In this document: in pieces, positions 37,101 to 45,834 of the stretch
Layout: each line of letters starts with the position of its first letter
Numbering within the stretch: the first letter of the stretch is position 1
NCBI RefSeq assembly: GCF_003148845.1
Contig: NZ_QGHA01000001.1
Span: 682,001 to 746,000, forward strand
Source of the DNA: Mucilaginibacter oryzae
GTDB taxonomy: Bacteria > Bacteroidota > Bacteroidia > Sphingobacteriales > Sphingobacteriaceae
DNA length: 64,000 nt
Reading direction: 5' to 3'
Notes under the pieces: model-generated
What the model saw: the letters and a program-made list of their open reading frames with translations, nothing else
Databases searched by the model: none
Told to the model about the DNA's origin: nothing
Translations under genes and position numbers: made by a program

Positions 37101-37337
37101 AAAGGAGGCTATTTCAGGATTAAAAGTATAAACGTTGGGTACGATTTTTCGAAAAGAGTTTTAAAAAGGCTTGGCCTGAGCAAATTCAGGATTTACGCCG
37201 TAGCCGACAATGTTAAAATGTTCCAGCAATCAAAAAAGCTACCTGATGCTGAAGCTGTAAACCCTTACGGCGAATACAATGGCGGCGGCTACCCTATACC
37301 GAGTAAATACACTTTAGGTTTTGAAATTAATCTATAA
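34173..37337 (+). CDS. SusC/RagA-type TonB-dependent outer membrane transporter
   Basis: 1054 residues. Signal peptide (ends SAFAQ, residue 29), carboxypeptidase-regulatory-like domain (about 30-110), plug domain (about 118-235, VRGNSLVSTSYDEYNV, DIETIDVLKDASAAAIYGSRAANGVI) and a 22-stranded beta-barrel ending in FEINL. The standard SusC signature is clear. It imports a substrate held by the SusD partner just downstream. The nearby S9 peptidase and absence of glycosidases suggest peptides or proteins rather than a glycan; this is inference. Confidence 0.97.
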   Translation: MTKNFTFYRKLLIVCLFLCWLLPRSAFAQSVVRGKVVDKDNLPIISATVTEKGTKNLTTTNEKGEFTIRTTKAGAILVGTSVGFLPFEIAVENKTTVTLVLQENQQTLNEVVLIGYQKIARKKSTAAISSLSAKELANLPAASFDQLLQGRLSGVNVQNFSGMPGATPTVSVRGNSLVSTSYDEYNVVNSPLYVVDGVPQPTEQYVGPGAGTGANYLAGINPADIETIDVLKDASAAAIYGSRAANGVILITTKKGLSGEPRVTLGSYVGLTQRPELRPVTLGTIERRQKLDVLRGQLTYDQQQQLPYILTDSLNSAFNGNTDWQSLFYQTGRINNTDLSLSGGGAGNSTYRFSTGYYNEQGIIKATGFKRFSTRLNLISHALNGKLTINPLVAYSRTDNARGNGNNASPISLGAGNMPSSLLNLDPDKKAYYLGAYSENLDKNISNQFTFNLNLSYDFSKHFSFNSQSSYLYNTNRRDLSRSDLLQNNQGNYSYSYADNSIAVTTSNFVTYNNVFKKHTISFIAGQDINYNQFQNTIASGYNGPSDNIQVVNGFQQSKIGASSDYQAYGLVSYYSRLSYDYNSRYLFSLSARTDGSSRFGKNHKWGFFPAASVGWLISEESFMKDSPSNIFTMLKLRASIGTSGSLPNDNYLQYNLYNVNNGGFDGNGGATTYNGVTAVTPNFYNGAAQDNLSWQRSKQWNIGTDMEMQNGKYAVSFDVYNKENSLQLFGVNLPVTTGYDIALTNSVGVRNSGVELTFLANPLEGAFRWSSRVNISYNKNMITSLPNGGRDLVLNGDRFDKSHVLSVGSPINAFYLYQTKGVFPTNASVPQNPLTGERYKNSNGEYQAGDFYLADLDGDYYIDTFNSGINPDKKVSGDPNPKYTGGWTNNFTYKNFSLGIFCTFTFDRDVLNLYDSDRFSNSTDGNAIANFAAYSIPDLSKVNIWTPTHTNATYAKYDIGTYRYYYTSAQTFFLEKGGYFRIKSINVGYDFSKRVLKRLGLSKFRIYAVADNVKMFQQSKKLPDAEAVNPYGEYNGGGYPIPSKYTLGFEINL

Positions 37338-37348
37338 CAGAATTGACG

Positions 37349-38869
37349 ATGAGAAATATATATAAAAAATTAAGCATCTTTTGCAGTGTCCTGGTTTTGA
37401 TAAGCCTGAGTTCGTGCAAAAAATTGCTTGAACAGACACCCAAAAACTCAACATACTTCCAGGTGTTCTGGAAAAACGCCAACGATGCCCGCTACGCGAT
37501 ATCCGGTAATTATTCGATGGTAAGGGCCGCGATAACGAACTACAACGACCGGTATTATATGTACGGCGAAGCCGTTGCCAAAAATTACTTCACTATTCAG
37601 TATAAAGGCGACGGGCTTGAGGGTATACAAACCGGCGATTTCACGTTTCAATATAACCTCGAGAACCTTGGCAACTATACCAATTTTTATAAAGCCATCG
37701 CCATGTCGAACCTTGTTATCAAGAATGTATCGAAAATGACGGATGACCAGTTGAAAACGGAAGATAACCCTACCGCTTTCAGAAACAATATACTGGGGCA
37801 AGCCTTATTTTTAAGGGCGTTCAGTTACTTTATGATGGTTAGGGTATGGGGCGATGTGCCTATTGTTACCGAAGCTTATGACGACCCGCTTACCGCGCCT
37901 CAATTAGCAAGGAGCCCTAAAGCCGAAGTAATGAAGCTTATTGAGGATGATTGCCATAAAGCAGCAGGATTGTTAACCTGGTCATACACCAGCGCGGGCG
38001 ATGCAAAGGTTACTGCCAACGCCGGCGCCGTATATGCGCTCCTTGCTCATTTATACCTGTGGCGGGCAACCATGCTTGATGTATCAACAGATACTCCAAA
38101 CCCTATCGATGTAAACAGTGCTGATACAACTATCAATACCTTAATGGCCCGTGGCGGTTATTCATTACCCGATACCAGCAAATACAAAAATGTTTTTATC
38201 GGCCGGTCTTCTGAAGGCATATTTGAAATCAATATGAGTGAAAACACGCTCGAAGGTTCAAATTCAAGCATTGGTATGAACTTCTTAAACCAGAGCTATA
38301 TCAACCAGGGTGCCACCAACCCACGCGATTTTGTGACGCCAAAATACCTGAGCGAGCACTATGGTTCAGGATCAACGGATATCCGCTATGCAAATAACTT
38401 TGAACTGGTTTCCTCTACCCAACCGATGTGTGTCAAGTATAAAAATATCATCTACAGAAATTATGCCCAGCAACTTGATCCATACCTGAGCAACAACATG
38501 ATCATTTTCAGATTAAGCGATTTTATACTTTTAAAAGCCGAGATAGCTTTATACAAAGGAGATAAAGCCACAGCAATTTCAATTATCAATAAATGGAGGA
38601 CAAGGTTTAACAAAAACCCCGATCTGATAGACGACAGCTACTCGCTGAGCGATGTGATGTATGAATACGGCATTGAGCGCGGCAGGGAGTTTTACCTGGA
38701 AGGCGAAATATTTTATGACCTGTTACGCACCAGGGAATATCAAAACCATGTGGATTGGTTAACAATGCCCCGATTTAGAGCAGAGGGTTACTACTGGCCG
38801 GTTGACCCTGCTTTATTCAGGCAAAACCCGTTATTAAAACAAACTAAATACTGGCTTGGTAAAGTGTAG
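37349..38869 (+). CDS. SusD/RagB-type substrate-binding outer membrane lipoprotein
   Basis: 506 residues. SpII signal (LVLISLSSCKK, Cys near residue 19), SusD-like N-terminal part with TPR helices (NILGQALFLRAFSYFMMVRVWGDVP, about 145-170) and RagB/SusD C-terminal part (GIERGREFYLEGEIFYDLLR). It sits on the cell surface over the SusC barrel. The ATG at 37349 is used; the TTG two codons earlier is unlikely. It follows SusC by 11 bases and precedes two accessory lipoprotein genes. Confidence 0.96.
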   Translation: MRNIYKKLSIFCSVLVLISLSSCKKLLEQTPKNSTYFQVFWKNANDARYAISGNYSMVRAAITNYNDRYYMYGEAVAKNYFTIQYKGDGLEGIQTGDFTFQYNLENLGNYTNFYKAIAMSNLVIKNVSKMTDDQLKTEDNPTAFRNNILGQALFLRAFSYFMMVRVWGDVPIVTEAYDDPLTAPQLARSPKAEVMKLIEDDCHKAAGLLTWSYTSAGDAKVTANAGAVYALLAHLYLWRATMLDVSTDTPNPIDVNSADTTINTLMARGGYSLPDTSKYKNVFIGRSSEGIFEINMSENTLEGSNSSIGMNFLNQSYINQGATNPRDFVTPKYLSEHYGSGSTDIRYANNFELVSSTQPMCVKYKNIIYRNYAQQLDPYLSNNMIIFRLSDFILLKAEIALYKGDKATAISIINKWRTRFNKNPDLIDDSYSLSDVMYEYGIERGREFYLEGEIFYDLLRTREYQNHVDWLTMPRFRAEGYYWPVDPALFRQNPLLKQTKYWLGKV

Positions 38870-38904
38870 TGAAATAAGTGTATAAGACTAAACAAGAGAA
38901 CATC

Positions 38905-39618
38905 ATGAAAAAATATATAAGTTTAATATGTTTATGCTTAGCTGCCTTTTTTATCGCTTCGTGTAAAAAAGACGGCTATAAAAACGATGGCGGCGTAAGC
39001 GACGCGCATGTTAATATGACAACGTACGATTACCTGAAATCAAAACCCCAGTTTGATTCGTTGGTGAGAATTATTGACAGGGCCGGGTTAAAAGACGTGG
39101 TTAACAGTAATATTACCTTTTTTGCCACCACCAACTACAGTATAGCGCCTTATGTGGCAGCTAAAAAGTATCAAAAATCGCTTGAAACAGACAATGAGAA
39201 TTTTGATTTTGGGATTAAGGATATCCCGGCAAAAGAGTTAAGTGACTCATTAAAAACCTACATGTTTGCCGGTAAAATTAACCGTGACCAGATCACGTTA
39301 TCAGGCAAGCTTTATGATAGTTTGCTTGGTCCTATCCCTCCAAAACCAGGTAAACCCAACTCAGGCATACAATACCTGATCAAGTTCAGGCGGGCATTTG
39401 ACTACAGCAGCTATGTAGATCACGTTGACTACGTTAATTATATAAGGGTAACAGGATCAAGAGACGACTTACAGCTTGACCCAAGCACCATTCCGGATAG
39501 CGAAAAAGATCTCGCTGTTGATTGCCAAACATCCGGCATAATTACAACTACGGGTATTGTTCACGTATTAAATGGCTACCACCGTTTGTTTTTTAATGCC
39601 CAACCACTCGGTAATTAA
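38905..39618 (+). CDS. fasciclin (FAS1)-domain lipoprotein
   Basis: 237 residues with a lipoprotein signal (AAFFIASCKKD, Cys near residue 17). The FAS1-like domain covers the rest: MTTYDYLKSKPQFDSLVRII, ITFFATTNYSIAPY and a C-terminal TTTGIVHVLNGYHRLFF segment resembling the FAS1 H2 motif. Such proteins are frequent third genes in SusC/SusD operons of Sphingobacteriaceae and probably are surface-exposed adhesion or ligand-binding accessories. The start is the ATG before the signal peptide. Confidence 0.85.
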   Translation: MKKYISLICLCLAAFFIASCKKDGYKNDGGVSDAHVNMTTYDYLKSKPQFDSLVRIIDRAGLKDVVNSNITFFATTNYSIAPYVAAKKYQKSLETDNENFDFGIKDIPAKELSDSLKTYMFAGKINRDQITLSGKLYDSLLGPIPPKPGKPNSGIQYLIKFRRAFDYSSYVDHVDYVNYIRVTGSRDDLQLDPSTIPDSEKDLAVDCQTSGIITTTGIVHVLNGYHRLFFNAQPLGN

Positions 39619-39687
39619 TAAATTACAATCCGATCCGGTTTGTAATCAGTTCATGCTGACACAAACCGGATCATAAAATTAAATTAT

Positions 39688-40674
39688 ATGCAAGTAAAAA
39701 AATATATTCTGGGCACCATACTTTTAGCGAGTGTTGTTGCCTGTAAAAAAGTGCCCACCGGCTTTCAAAGCGATGCTATCCGTTACAAGGATAACGAACT
39801 TGTGGCAAAACGCGGGTTGATCCTCTATCAATCAGACAGGATAAATGCCGATGGTTCAACTCCGCCGTACAGTTTCAAAATGCTTAATTTACGGGGTATT
39901 GACGGCAGCCCGGCCCCCAAAGAATTTACTACGCCTTACCAAATATTGGTGTTTAAAGACGGTTTATCTTTTGATGCCGCAAAAGATACGACCGTAGCGC
40001 AGCTCAACGCAAAAAGGGAAACCAGAACAGTGCCCCCTATGTCGTTTAACGAAGTGAGCGGGCAGTTAACTTTTAACAGGGGTTCAATTAATTTACCGCT
40101 TGGTAAATACACCTTTGATGTGCAATTTACAAACCCTACGGGCACTAAACTATTTAAGTCGCTGGCTAACATTAACGTTGTTGACCCTACCACCGACGAC
40201 CTTTTTACACTTACGGATAACGTTGCAAACGCCTTTCATGACGTAACCGGAGCTGTTACTCCTATGAAAAACCCTACGATAACATGCACCCGGATCTCGG
40301 CCAACGGGGCAAGGGTAATCTTAAAAATGGTTGATAAACACAATAAACCGTTTAACCCCCAGGCAGGCGAAATTATACAACGGGGCGACAGGCCTGTATT
40401 TGAAAACTACGCCAAGTTTAACCCGGTTACAAAAAACGATACCGCCATGATTTGCGATTTTGAGGTTGCGCCTTTCCCGTTAGCGGCTTATAAAACGCCA
40501 ACAACAAACTGGGGGTTTTTAATGTATTACCGGATACCAAGCAGATTTGTTGAAATAGATGGTTTCCCTGCTTCGTCAGGTACGTTCTCGGTAAATCCAA
40601 GGTGGTCATGGCAGGTAAAACTTGAAGGAACTTACATTGTACAGATTAAATTTAATGATGTGACACACAAATAA
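39688..40674 (+). CDS. surface lipoprotein of the SusC/SusD operon (possibly DUF5007 type)
   Basis: 328 residues with a lipoprotein signal (LASVVACKKV, Cys19). The rest is beta-rich, with two probable immunoglobulin-like parts (about 40-170 and 175-325). I do not recognise a catalytic motif. It resembles DUF5007-type proteins that follow FAS1 lipoproteins in Sphingobacteriaceae SusC/D operons, but the family name is uncertain. It is the last gene, closed by a strong terminator at 40741-40772. A substrate-binding surface role is inferred from context. Confidence 0.75.
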   Translation: MQVKKYILGTILLASVVACKKVPTGFQSDAIRYKDNELVAKRGLILYQSDRINADGSTPPYSFKMLNLRGIDGSPAPKEFTTPYQILVFKDGLSFDAAKDTTVAQLNAKRETRTVPPMSFNEVSGQLTFNRGSINLPLGKYTFDVQFTNPTGTKLFKSLANINVVDPTTDDLFTLTDNVANAFHDVTGAVTPMKNPTITCTRISANGARVILKMVDKHNKPFNPQAGEIIQRGDRPVFENYAKFNPVTKNDTAMICDFEVAPFPLAAYKTPTTNWGFLMYYRIPSRFVEIDGFPASSGTFSVNPRWSWQVKLEGTYIVQIKFNDVTHK

Positions 40675-40740
40675 CGGGCTGTGCAGGTTAAGTATAATAC
40701 AAACCGGCTACAACCCGCTAATTAATAGTTAATTGCTACC

Positions 40741-40772
40741 GGCGGCTAATATAATATTAGCCGCCTTTTTTA
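40741..40772 (+). terminator. rho-independent terminator of the SusC/SusD operon
   Basis: GGCGGCTAAT and its complement ATTAGCCGCC (arms 40741-40750 and 40756-40765) are followed by seven T. A classic terminator. Confidence 0.9.
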
Positions 40773-40873
40773 TTATGAAGCACCCTTTGGGGGTTAGATA
40801 CTGCTTTGAAGAATTCTTGGCCGGTCCGGCTTTTTAGGGCAATCGTAATCTTGAAGATACAACAAAGCCTCCC

Positions 40874-42268
40874 CTACCAGTTATTGGCCAGCCATTTGAG
40901 GTATTGTATCGTTTTAAATCGCTTGGTATAAATTTCGTTCAGCTTTTCCTGCGTATCAAGCACCTTTTGTTCGCGCGAATTCACCAGGAACAGGGAGCTT
41001 TCGCCCATTTTAAACTTAGTTTCTTCGCCATCTAATAAAAGCCGGTTATTGTTTTGTATGGCGTTATTGATCTGGATTTGCTTTTCGAAGTTGATAAAAT
41101 CATTACGATAATTATTCCACTTTACGGTGATCAGGTTTTGCTTGTCCTTAAGGGAATATTCTGCCTCTTTGATCTTGATCTTGCTTAAACTGTACGCGGC
41201 GCGCTGTTTGGTAAAAGTCAGGGGCATGGAAACCGTAAAGCCGAACTTTTGATTGTTTTGCAACCAGTTAAAATTCATATTGTTAAAGATGCCGCCACCG
41301 GCGTTCAGGATACCGATATTAACATTAAAAGTGGGTTTGATCTCTTCCAGTTTAAGTTTTCTTTCAACGTTCAGCTGTTCAATTTTAAGGCTATACCCAT
41401 TTACTTCCGGATTTTGTGCCGACACGCCTGCCGGTTCTTTTAACAGCAGGCTATCGGGTATAGCGGTTTTTATAATACCGGTGTCAGGTTTAATATCTAA
41501 TTTTTCGGGGTCGGTGGCGGTTAAATTATCCAGCCATAAATAAGCGGCCAGATCATTTTTTTTATTCAGCAGTAAGGTTTGATATTCGGCAAGTTTTTGC
41601 TGCCTGCTCTGAAGAAGCGTCAGCGCCTCCAAAGTGTCAATAGCAGGTTTGTCGCCATTTTTATAAAGCAGGTTCACCCCGTTAAGCCTCACCTGGGCCA
41701 ATTCAACAGCCTTTTTATAAACCTCGGTATTTAACCATGCATTGAGCCATTCGGCATAGGTATGGGTAGCGTTTACAAACAGGTCGTTCAGCATCTGCCG
41801 CTGTTCGTTAGCTGCAACTTTTTGATAAATGGCTGCCCGCTTAATCGCGGCCCTTCGCTCGTCAATCAACAATCCGCGGCCCAGGGGTACGCTAACACCG
41901 AAATAGCTCAGCCCATCTTTAGGCACCTTATTTTCCGGGTTAACGTAGTAGCCTTCATAACTGGTGTAACTCCCTTTTAAATCAATACCGTACCAAAGTG
42001 GTAATTTAAGCTCTGTTGTCAGGTAATCGTAGTAGCTGGTTCCGCCAAACACCTTTTGTTCCCGGTTTGCTTCCAGCTTTGGGTCGAAACCGCCAAGCGC
42101 TTCCCGGCGGGTATACCGGGCTTTATCGTTATTTAAGGCGGCTTGCAATGCTATGGGGTGGTAACGCTTTATGGCCGCCAGGTATTCATTAAGCGTCAAT
42201 AACTTGTCTTGCCCAATAGCATTTAAACAAACCGTAGTCAGGAAACAGGCTAACACTATTCTTTTCAT
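40874..42268 (-). CDS. TolC-family outer membrane efflux protein
   Basis: 464 residues. Signal peptide (1-19, ends NAIGQ), then two OEP repeats with long coiled-coil helices (about 165-235 and 370-460) and beta segments of the barrel (about 60-130 and 300-350). It would form the outer-membrane channel of the export system encoded just upstream. The start overlaps the HlyD-like gene stop by four bases (ATGA), so it is translationally coupled and last in the operon. Confidence 0.9.
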   Translation of the reverse strand: MKRIVLACFLTTVCLNAIGQDKLLTLNEYLAAIKRYHPIALQAALNNDKARYTRREALGGFDPKLEANREQKVFGGTSYYDYLTTELKLPLWYGIDLKGSYTSYEGYYVNPENKVPKDGLSYFGVSVPLGRGLLIDERRAAIKRAAIYQKVAANEQRQMLNDLFVNATHTYAEWLNAWLNTEVYKKAVELAQVRLNGVNLLYKNGDKPAIDTLEALTLLQSRQQKLAEYQTLLLNKKNDLAAYLWLDNLTATDPEKLDIKPDTGIIKTAIPDSLLLKEPAGVSAQNPEVNGYSLKIEQLNVERKLKLEEIKPTFNVNIGILNAGGGIFNNMNFNWLQNNQKFGFTVSMPLTFTKQRAAYSLSKIKIKEAEYSLKDKQNLITVKWNNYRNDFINFEKQIQINNAIQNNNRLLLDGEETKFKMGESSLFLVNSREQKVLDTQEKLNEIYTKRFKTIQYLKWLANNW

Positions 42269-43620
42269 TTTTTGCTATTAGCTTTATCTTTGTCTGTAGC
42301 TTTTGGTTTTGGAGTGTAAAAATTCGGCGGGAAACCATTGAGTTGCCGCCAAAGTTCGTACCATATAGGCACGTTATTAAGCAGCGCTATAACCTGGCAA
42401 CCGGTACCATACCGTACATTGGCAGGCCACTGCTTACTGCCTTCATCAGGCTGTACCCATACTTTAAATTTACCCGAGGCGTCTATACTGTTATCTATGG
42501 CTGCAACGCGGCCGCTGAATAAGCCGTAGGATGCCTGCGGCCAGCCCGAAAATACAATGGCCGGAAAACCGTCAAACTGCACACGTACCAGCTGGCCGGT
42601 ACTGATCAGCGGCATGTCATTTGGCTCAACAGCTATTTCTATGGCTTTTTGAAAATGCAGCGGTACTATGGTAAGCAGTTGCTCACCATCCTTAACGGTT
42701 TCGCCTATACCTGCTTTAATGCTTTGTAAAACCTGGCCGCTTTGCGGGGCTAAAATGTAATGGAAATTACCCCTGGCTTTATAATTAAATAATTGATTTT
42801 TAAGCTTTGCAATCTCCCCCTCGCCGGTTGCCGCCTGCGAAAGCGCTGTAAAACGCTCGCCCGAAACCTTCGAGATCTTCTCGGTATAATCCTGCGAGGT
42901 AGCCGATAGCTCCAGCTTAATGTTGAGCAGTTCGTTTTTACTGTTGTAAAACTTGTTTTCTGTGCTTATTCTTTTGGCTAAGGCGTCCTGGTAGTATTGC
43001 TGCTTTTGCTCATACTCTGTAAGCGATTTTAAACCGGCATGATAAAGCTCCTTCTGCCTTTTCAATTGCACATCAGCTATGTTTAACTGGTTAGCGGCGG
43101 CGGTCATGGCAATACTGTCTGATTGTACTTGTAGCCGGTATTGCTTAAGCTTATTTTGCAGCTGGTTTATTTTAAGCTGCAGGCTTTGTTCCAGGGCCGC
43201 TATCTGGGTATCAGCGGTTCTTACTTTGCTTTTATAAAATTCCGTCGCGTTGTTTTTTGAGCGAAGCTGCTCCGAGGTACGCTCGGTAAGTTCGGGGTCA
43301 AGGTACTCGTCTTTGGTTTCAGTAATCTGCAGCAACGTATCGCCCTGCTTTACCATTGCGCCGTCGCGTACGTACCACTTGGCTATCCGCCCGGGTATCA
43401 TGGTATTTACCTGCTGCGGGCGCTGCTGGGGCTGAAGGCTGGAAACGTTACCTCTTGAACGGATATTCTGGGTCCAGGGCAGCAACAGTACTATTAATAT
43501 GATCATAAGTATAGCCACCATCCATTTAACTTTGTGCGCCTGCGGACTGGCATCCATCGCTTTTTTAAACGACTGGTAGTTTAAAAAACGGTTGGCATCT
43601 GTATTTTTTTCCAAAAACAT
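42265..43620 (-). CDS. HlyD-family membrane-fusion protein of a type I secretion-like system
   Basis: 451 residues. One N-terminal membrane helix (about 34-52), a lipoyl half (about 70-105), a long coiled-coil hairpin (about 115-270), the second lipoyl half (FHYILAPQSGQVLQSIKAGIGE, about 283-305) and a beta-barrel domain. It bridges the ABC protein at 43633 and the TolC-like protein at 40874. A gap of 12 bases separates it from the ABC gene. Confidence 0.92.
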   Translation of the reverse strand: MFLEKNTDANRFLNYQSFKKAMDASPQAHKVKWMVAILMIILIVLLLPWTQNIRSRGNVSSLQPQQRPQQVNTMIPGRIAKWYVRDGAMVKQGDTLLQITETKDEYLDPELTERTSEQLRSKNNATEFYKSKVRTADTQIAALEQSLQLKINQLQNKLKQYRLQVQSDSIAMTAAANQLNIADVQLKRQKELYHAGLKSLTEYEQKQQYYQDALAKRISTENKFYNSKNELLNIKLELSATSQDYTEKISKVSGERFTALSQAATGEGEIAKLKNQLFNYKARGNFHYILAPQSGQVLQSIKAGIGETVKDGEQLLTIVPLHFQKAIEIAVEPNDMPLISTGQLVRVQFDGFPAIVFSGWPQASYGLFSGRVAAIDNSIDASGKFKVWVQPDEGSKQWPANVRYGTGCQVIALLNNVPIWYELWRQLNGFPPNFYTPKPKATDKDKANSKK

Positions 43621-43632
43621 CTGTTTATCAGT

Positions 43633-45294
43633 TTACTTATTTAAGGTAATTAGCTTACTGCACGCGCCGGTGAGTTCTTCGAGGTCTGATATGGCGACGA
43701 GGCTAAAACTTTTATCATTGATGAGTTTATCAATTATCAAACTGCGGTGTTCAGGCTCTATCGCCTGCCAGCCGCTTTCCATAATAAGGAGCGCCGGTTT
43801 TATTAAAAAGCACCGTGCCAATAATATTTTTTGTATTACGCTGTACGAAAGCTTTTGGCCCTGCGGGTCGAGCACGGTATGATAGCCGTTAACACTCGTG
43901 TCAATAAAGGATTGTAAACCTACCAAGCCGCAAATTTCAACAATGAAATTAAAGTCTATCTGCTCATCGCCCATGGTAAGGTTTTCCCAAAGGGTACCGC
44001 CAAACAGCTCCTCCCTGGCGAAGAATATAGCAACGCGCGACCGCCAGATGCCGGCAGGCACATTTTGAAGCGGGATGCCATTGATCAAAATCTGCCCGCT
44101 GTAACCGTTATATAAGCCGGAAATAATCCGCAACAAGGTTGTTTTGCCGGAGCCTTCCTTCCCGCTGATACAAACTTTTTCTCCCGGTTTAACTTCAAAC
44201 GTAAGCTGATCAATAACCGGTTTACGCTGGTTAAAAGAAAAGCTGAGGTTTTGCACAGCTACAGTGAAAGGCCCGTTGAAATCCATGTTTTCGGCAGCGG
44301 CATTGCTTATTTCGCTATCCTGCGGTTTTTGCAAAACCTTATCCAGTTTTTCGATAGAGGTAAGCACATCATATAAAGTTTCAAGGCTGATGATCAACTT
44401 CTCTACCGAGTTTAGTACCGCGATGATGATGATCTCTGCCGCGATGAATTGGCCCAGGTTTATTTGTTGTTTTAAAAACAGCAAGGTGCCGATGATGAGC
44501 ATCGCGGCAGTAACAATTACTTTAAAGGCTATTAACGCCCTGTACTGAAGTACAAGTACGTTAAAATGCGCGCTGCGTGCGTCAAGATAACCCACCGTAA
44601 GCCGGTCGGTTTTTTTCATATGCAGCTGGTGCTTTTGAGCAAACTTAAAGGTTTTAATGGCCCTTGATATCTCCTCCAGCCAATGACCAACCTCGTACTT
44701 ATAATCGCTCTCTTCCATACTGGTTGTAAACCCCTTATGGCTGCTGAAATAAAATATGAGGCATACGATGGCCAGCAGTATCAACCCTAAAACTATGAAT
44801 ACCGGATGGTAAAAACTTAAAAGAACCAGGCCAAAAAGTATTTGTATAGTTGCCGCCGGTATGTCAAGCAATAATTTGGAGAGCCCCTTCTGTAAACTTG
44901 CCGTATCAAAAAAACGGTTGATCAGTTCGGGCAGGTAATAGCTATCAACACTCAGCAAATCTATGCGTGGTATGCGGTAAGCATAGGCCAACGTAAGACG
45001 GGTAAAAATACGCTGCTGAATGCCTTCGGTTACGCGCATTTGCATTACCTGCAGTATACCGCTCAGCAAAACACCTGCTACCACAAAGGAGATCAGTACC
45101 ACTAACGACGCGGACAAAGCCCCCCCGAAAAGCAAGCCGATAATGGCCTGTATACCCAAAGGCAGCGAAAGCTGGATCAGGCCCGTAAGGATAGAAAAAA
45201 AATAAATCTGTCCAACTTCCTTTCTTTCAAGGCTGATCAGTTGCAGGAGCTTTTTACCCGCAGCTCTGATGGAGATATTAACCTTATCTGCCAT
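43633..45294 (-). CDS. ABC exporter (membrane plus ATP-binding domain) with degenerate ATPase motifs
   Basis: 553 residues: six-helix membrane domain (about 25-320) and nucleotide-binding domain (about 345-553). No N-terminal C39 peptidase domain. Walker A is intact (GKEGSGKTT, 378-386). Other key motifs are altered: the Q-loop region reads FFAREELFGG, the signature LSGGQ reads LSYSVIQ (482-488), the Walker B Asp is Met (LLIMES, 502-507) with Glu506 kept, and the H-loop His is missing (AISD, 534-537). ATP may be bound but hydrolysis should be weak or absent in a homodimer. It overlaps the small gene upstream by 11 bases. Confidence 0.9.
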   Translation of the reverse strand: MADKVNISIRAAGKKLLQLISLERKEVGQIYFFSILTGLIQLSLPLGIQAIIGLLFGGALSASLVVLISFVVAGVLLSGILQVMQMRVTEGIQQRIFTRLTLAYAYRIPRIDLLSVDSYYLPELINRFFDTASLQKGLSKLLLDIPAATIQILFGLVLLSFYHPVFIVLGLILLAIVCLIFYFSSHKGFTTSMEESDYKYEVGHWLEEISRAIKTFKFAQKHQLHMKKTDRLTVGYLDARSAHFNVLVLQYRALIAFKVIVTAAMLIIGTLLFLKQQINLGQFIAAEIIIIAVLNSVEKLIISLETLYDVLTSIEKLDKVLQKPQDSEISNAAAENMDFNGPFTVAVQNLSFSFNQRKPVIDQLTFEVKPGEKVCISGKEGSGKTTLLRIISGLYNGYSGQILINGIPLQNVPAGIWRSRVAIFFAREELFGGTLWENLTMGDEQIDFNFIVEICGLVGLQSFIDTSVNGYHTVLDPQGQKLSYSVIQKILLARCFLIKPALLIMESGWQAIEPEHRSLIIDKLINDKSFSLVAISDLEELTGACSKLITLNK

Positions 45295-45571
45295 CGGTTA
45301 CCGGATTTAAGTTCAACTCGATAAAACCCTTAACCTCTACCTGGTGGTCATGGGCTATCCCCTCTGTCAGGTCCCTCCTTACCATCTCGCCGGTGTTGCG
45401 CAATTCCTTTACTTTTTGTTCAATTTCGGCTACGTTATTGTCGTTCCGTTCCATAGCGGTAAGTAATTGAACATTGTGGTAATTGATTTTATGGTTATAA
45501 AAACTCATGATAATTGACAAGGCCTCGCTGGCCTTGAATGTTCCTGAAATAAGTTGATATTTTTGAGACAT
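45284..45571 (-). CDS. small helical protein, paralogue of the 46685 protein
   Basis: 95 residues, cytoplasmic in appearance. It begins QKYQLISGTFKASEALSIIM, followed by a probable coiled coil (about 40-72) and a terminal beta-like segment VEVKGFIELNLN. The layout and many positions match the 80-residue protein at 46685-46927 (QLI-G-F-A-AL... start, VEL-terminal strand), so they are probably paralogues. Its end overlaps the ABC exporter start. Function unknown; it may be an adaptor or cargo-handling factor of the exporter. Confidence 0.8.
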   Translation of the reverse strand: MSQKYQLISGTFKASEALSIIMSFYNHKINYHNVQLLTAMERNDNNVAEIEQKVKELRNTGEMVRRDLTEGIAHDHQVEVKGFIELNLNPVTDGR

Positions 45572-45635
45572 GGCCGTGTTTTTTTATGGCAATTTAATTG
45601 TTTTGTTGATAATAAAATCCGTTTTAATCAAGTAA

Positions 45636-45828
45636 TTCGCTACGCTTTTTTGAGCAGAGAAATCGCTTTTAAAAGGAGTTTCCATCGCGTACCTGCAAGA
45701 GCCTCTCCCCAGCCCTCTCTAACAGAGAGGGAGTACCTTTGTTTATTAAAGTCATCTCCTTTGGGGAGGATTTAGATAAGGTATTCCAACGCATTTTTTA
45801 AAAGGCGATTTCGCTACGTTTGTTTGAG
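45636..45828. repeat. dispersed palindromic repeat, copy B, between imperfect direct repeats
   Basis: The core (about 45700-45780) has AGCCCTCTCT/AGAGAGGG and a second, weaker hairpin with CATCTCC...GGAGGATT, like copy A at 23561. Nineteen-base direct repeats with two mismatches flank it (45636-45654 and 45810-45828, TTCGCTACG...TTTGAG). An imperfect inverted repeat (45659-45675 and 45798-45814) lies just inside. Confidence 0.6.
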
Positions 45829-45834
45829 TAAATA

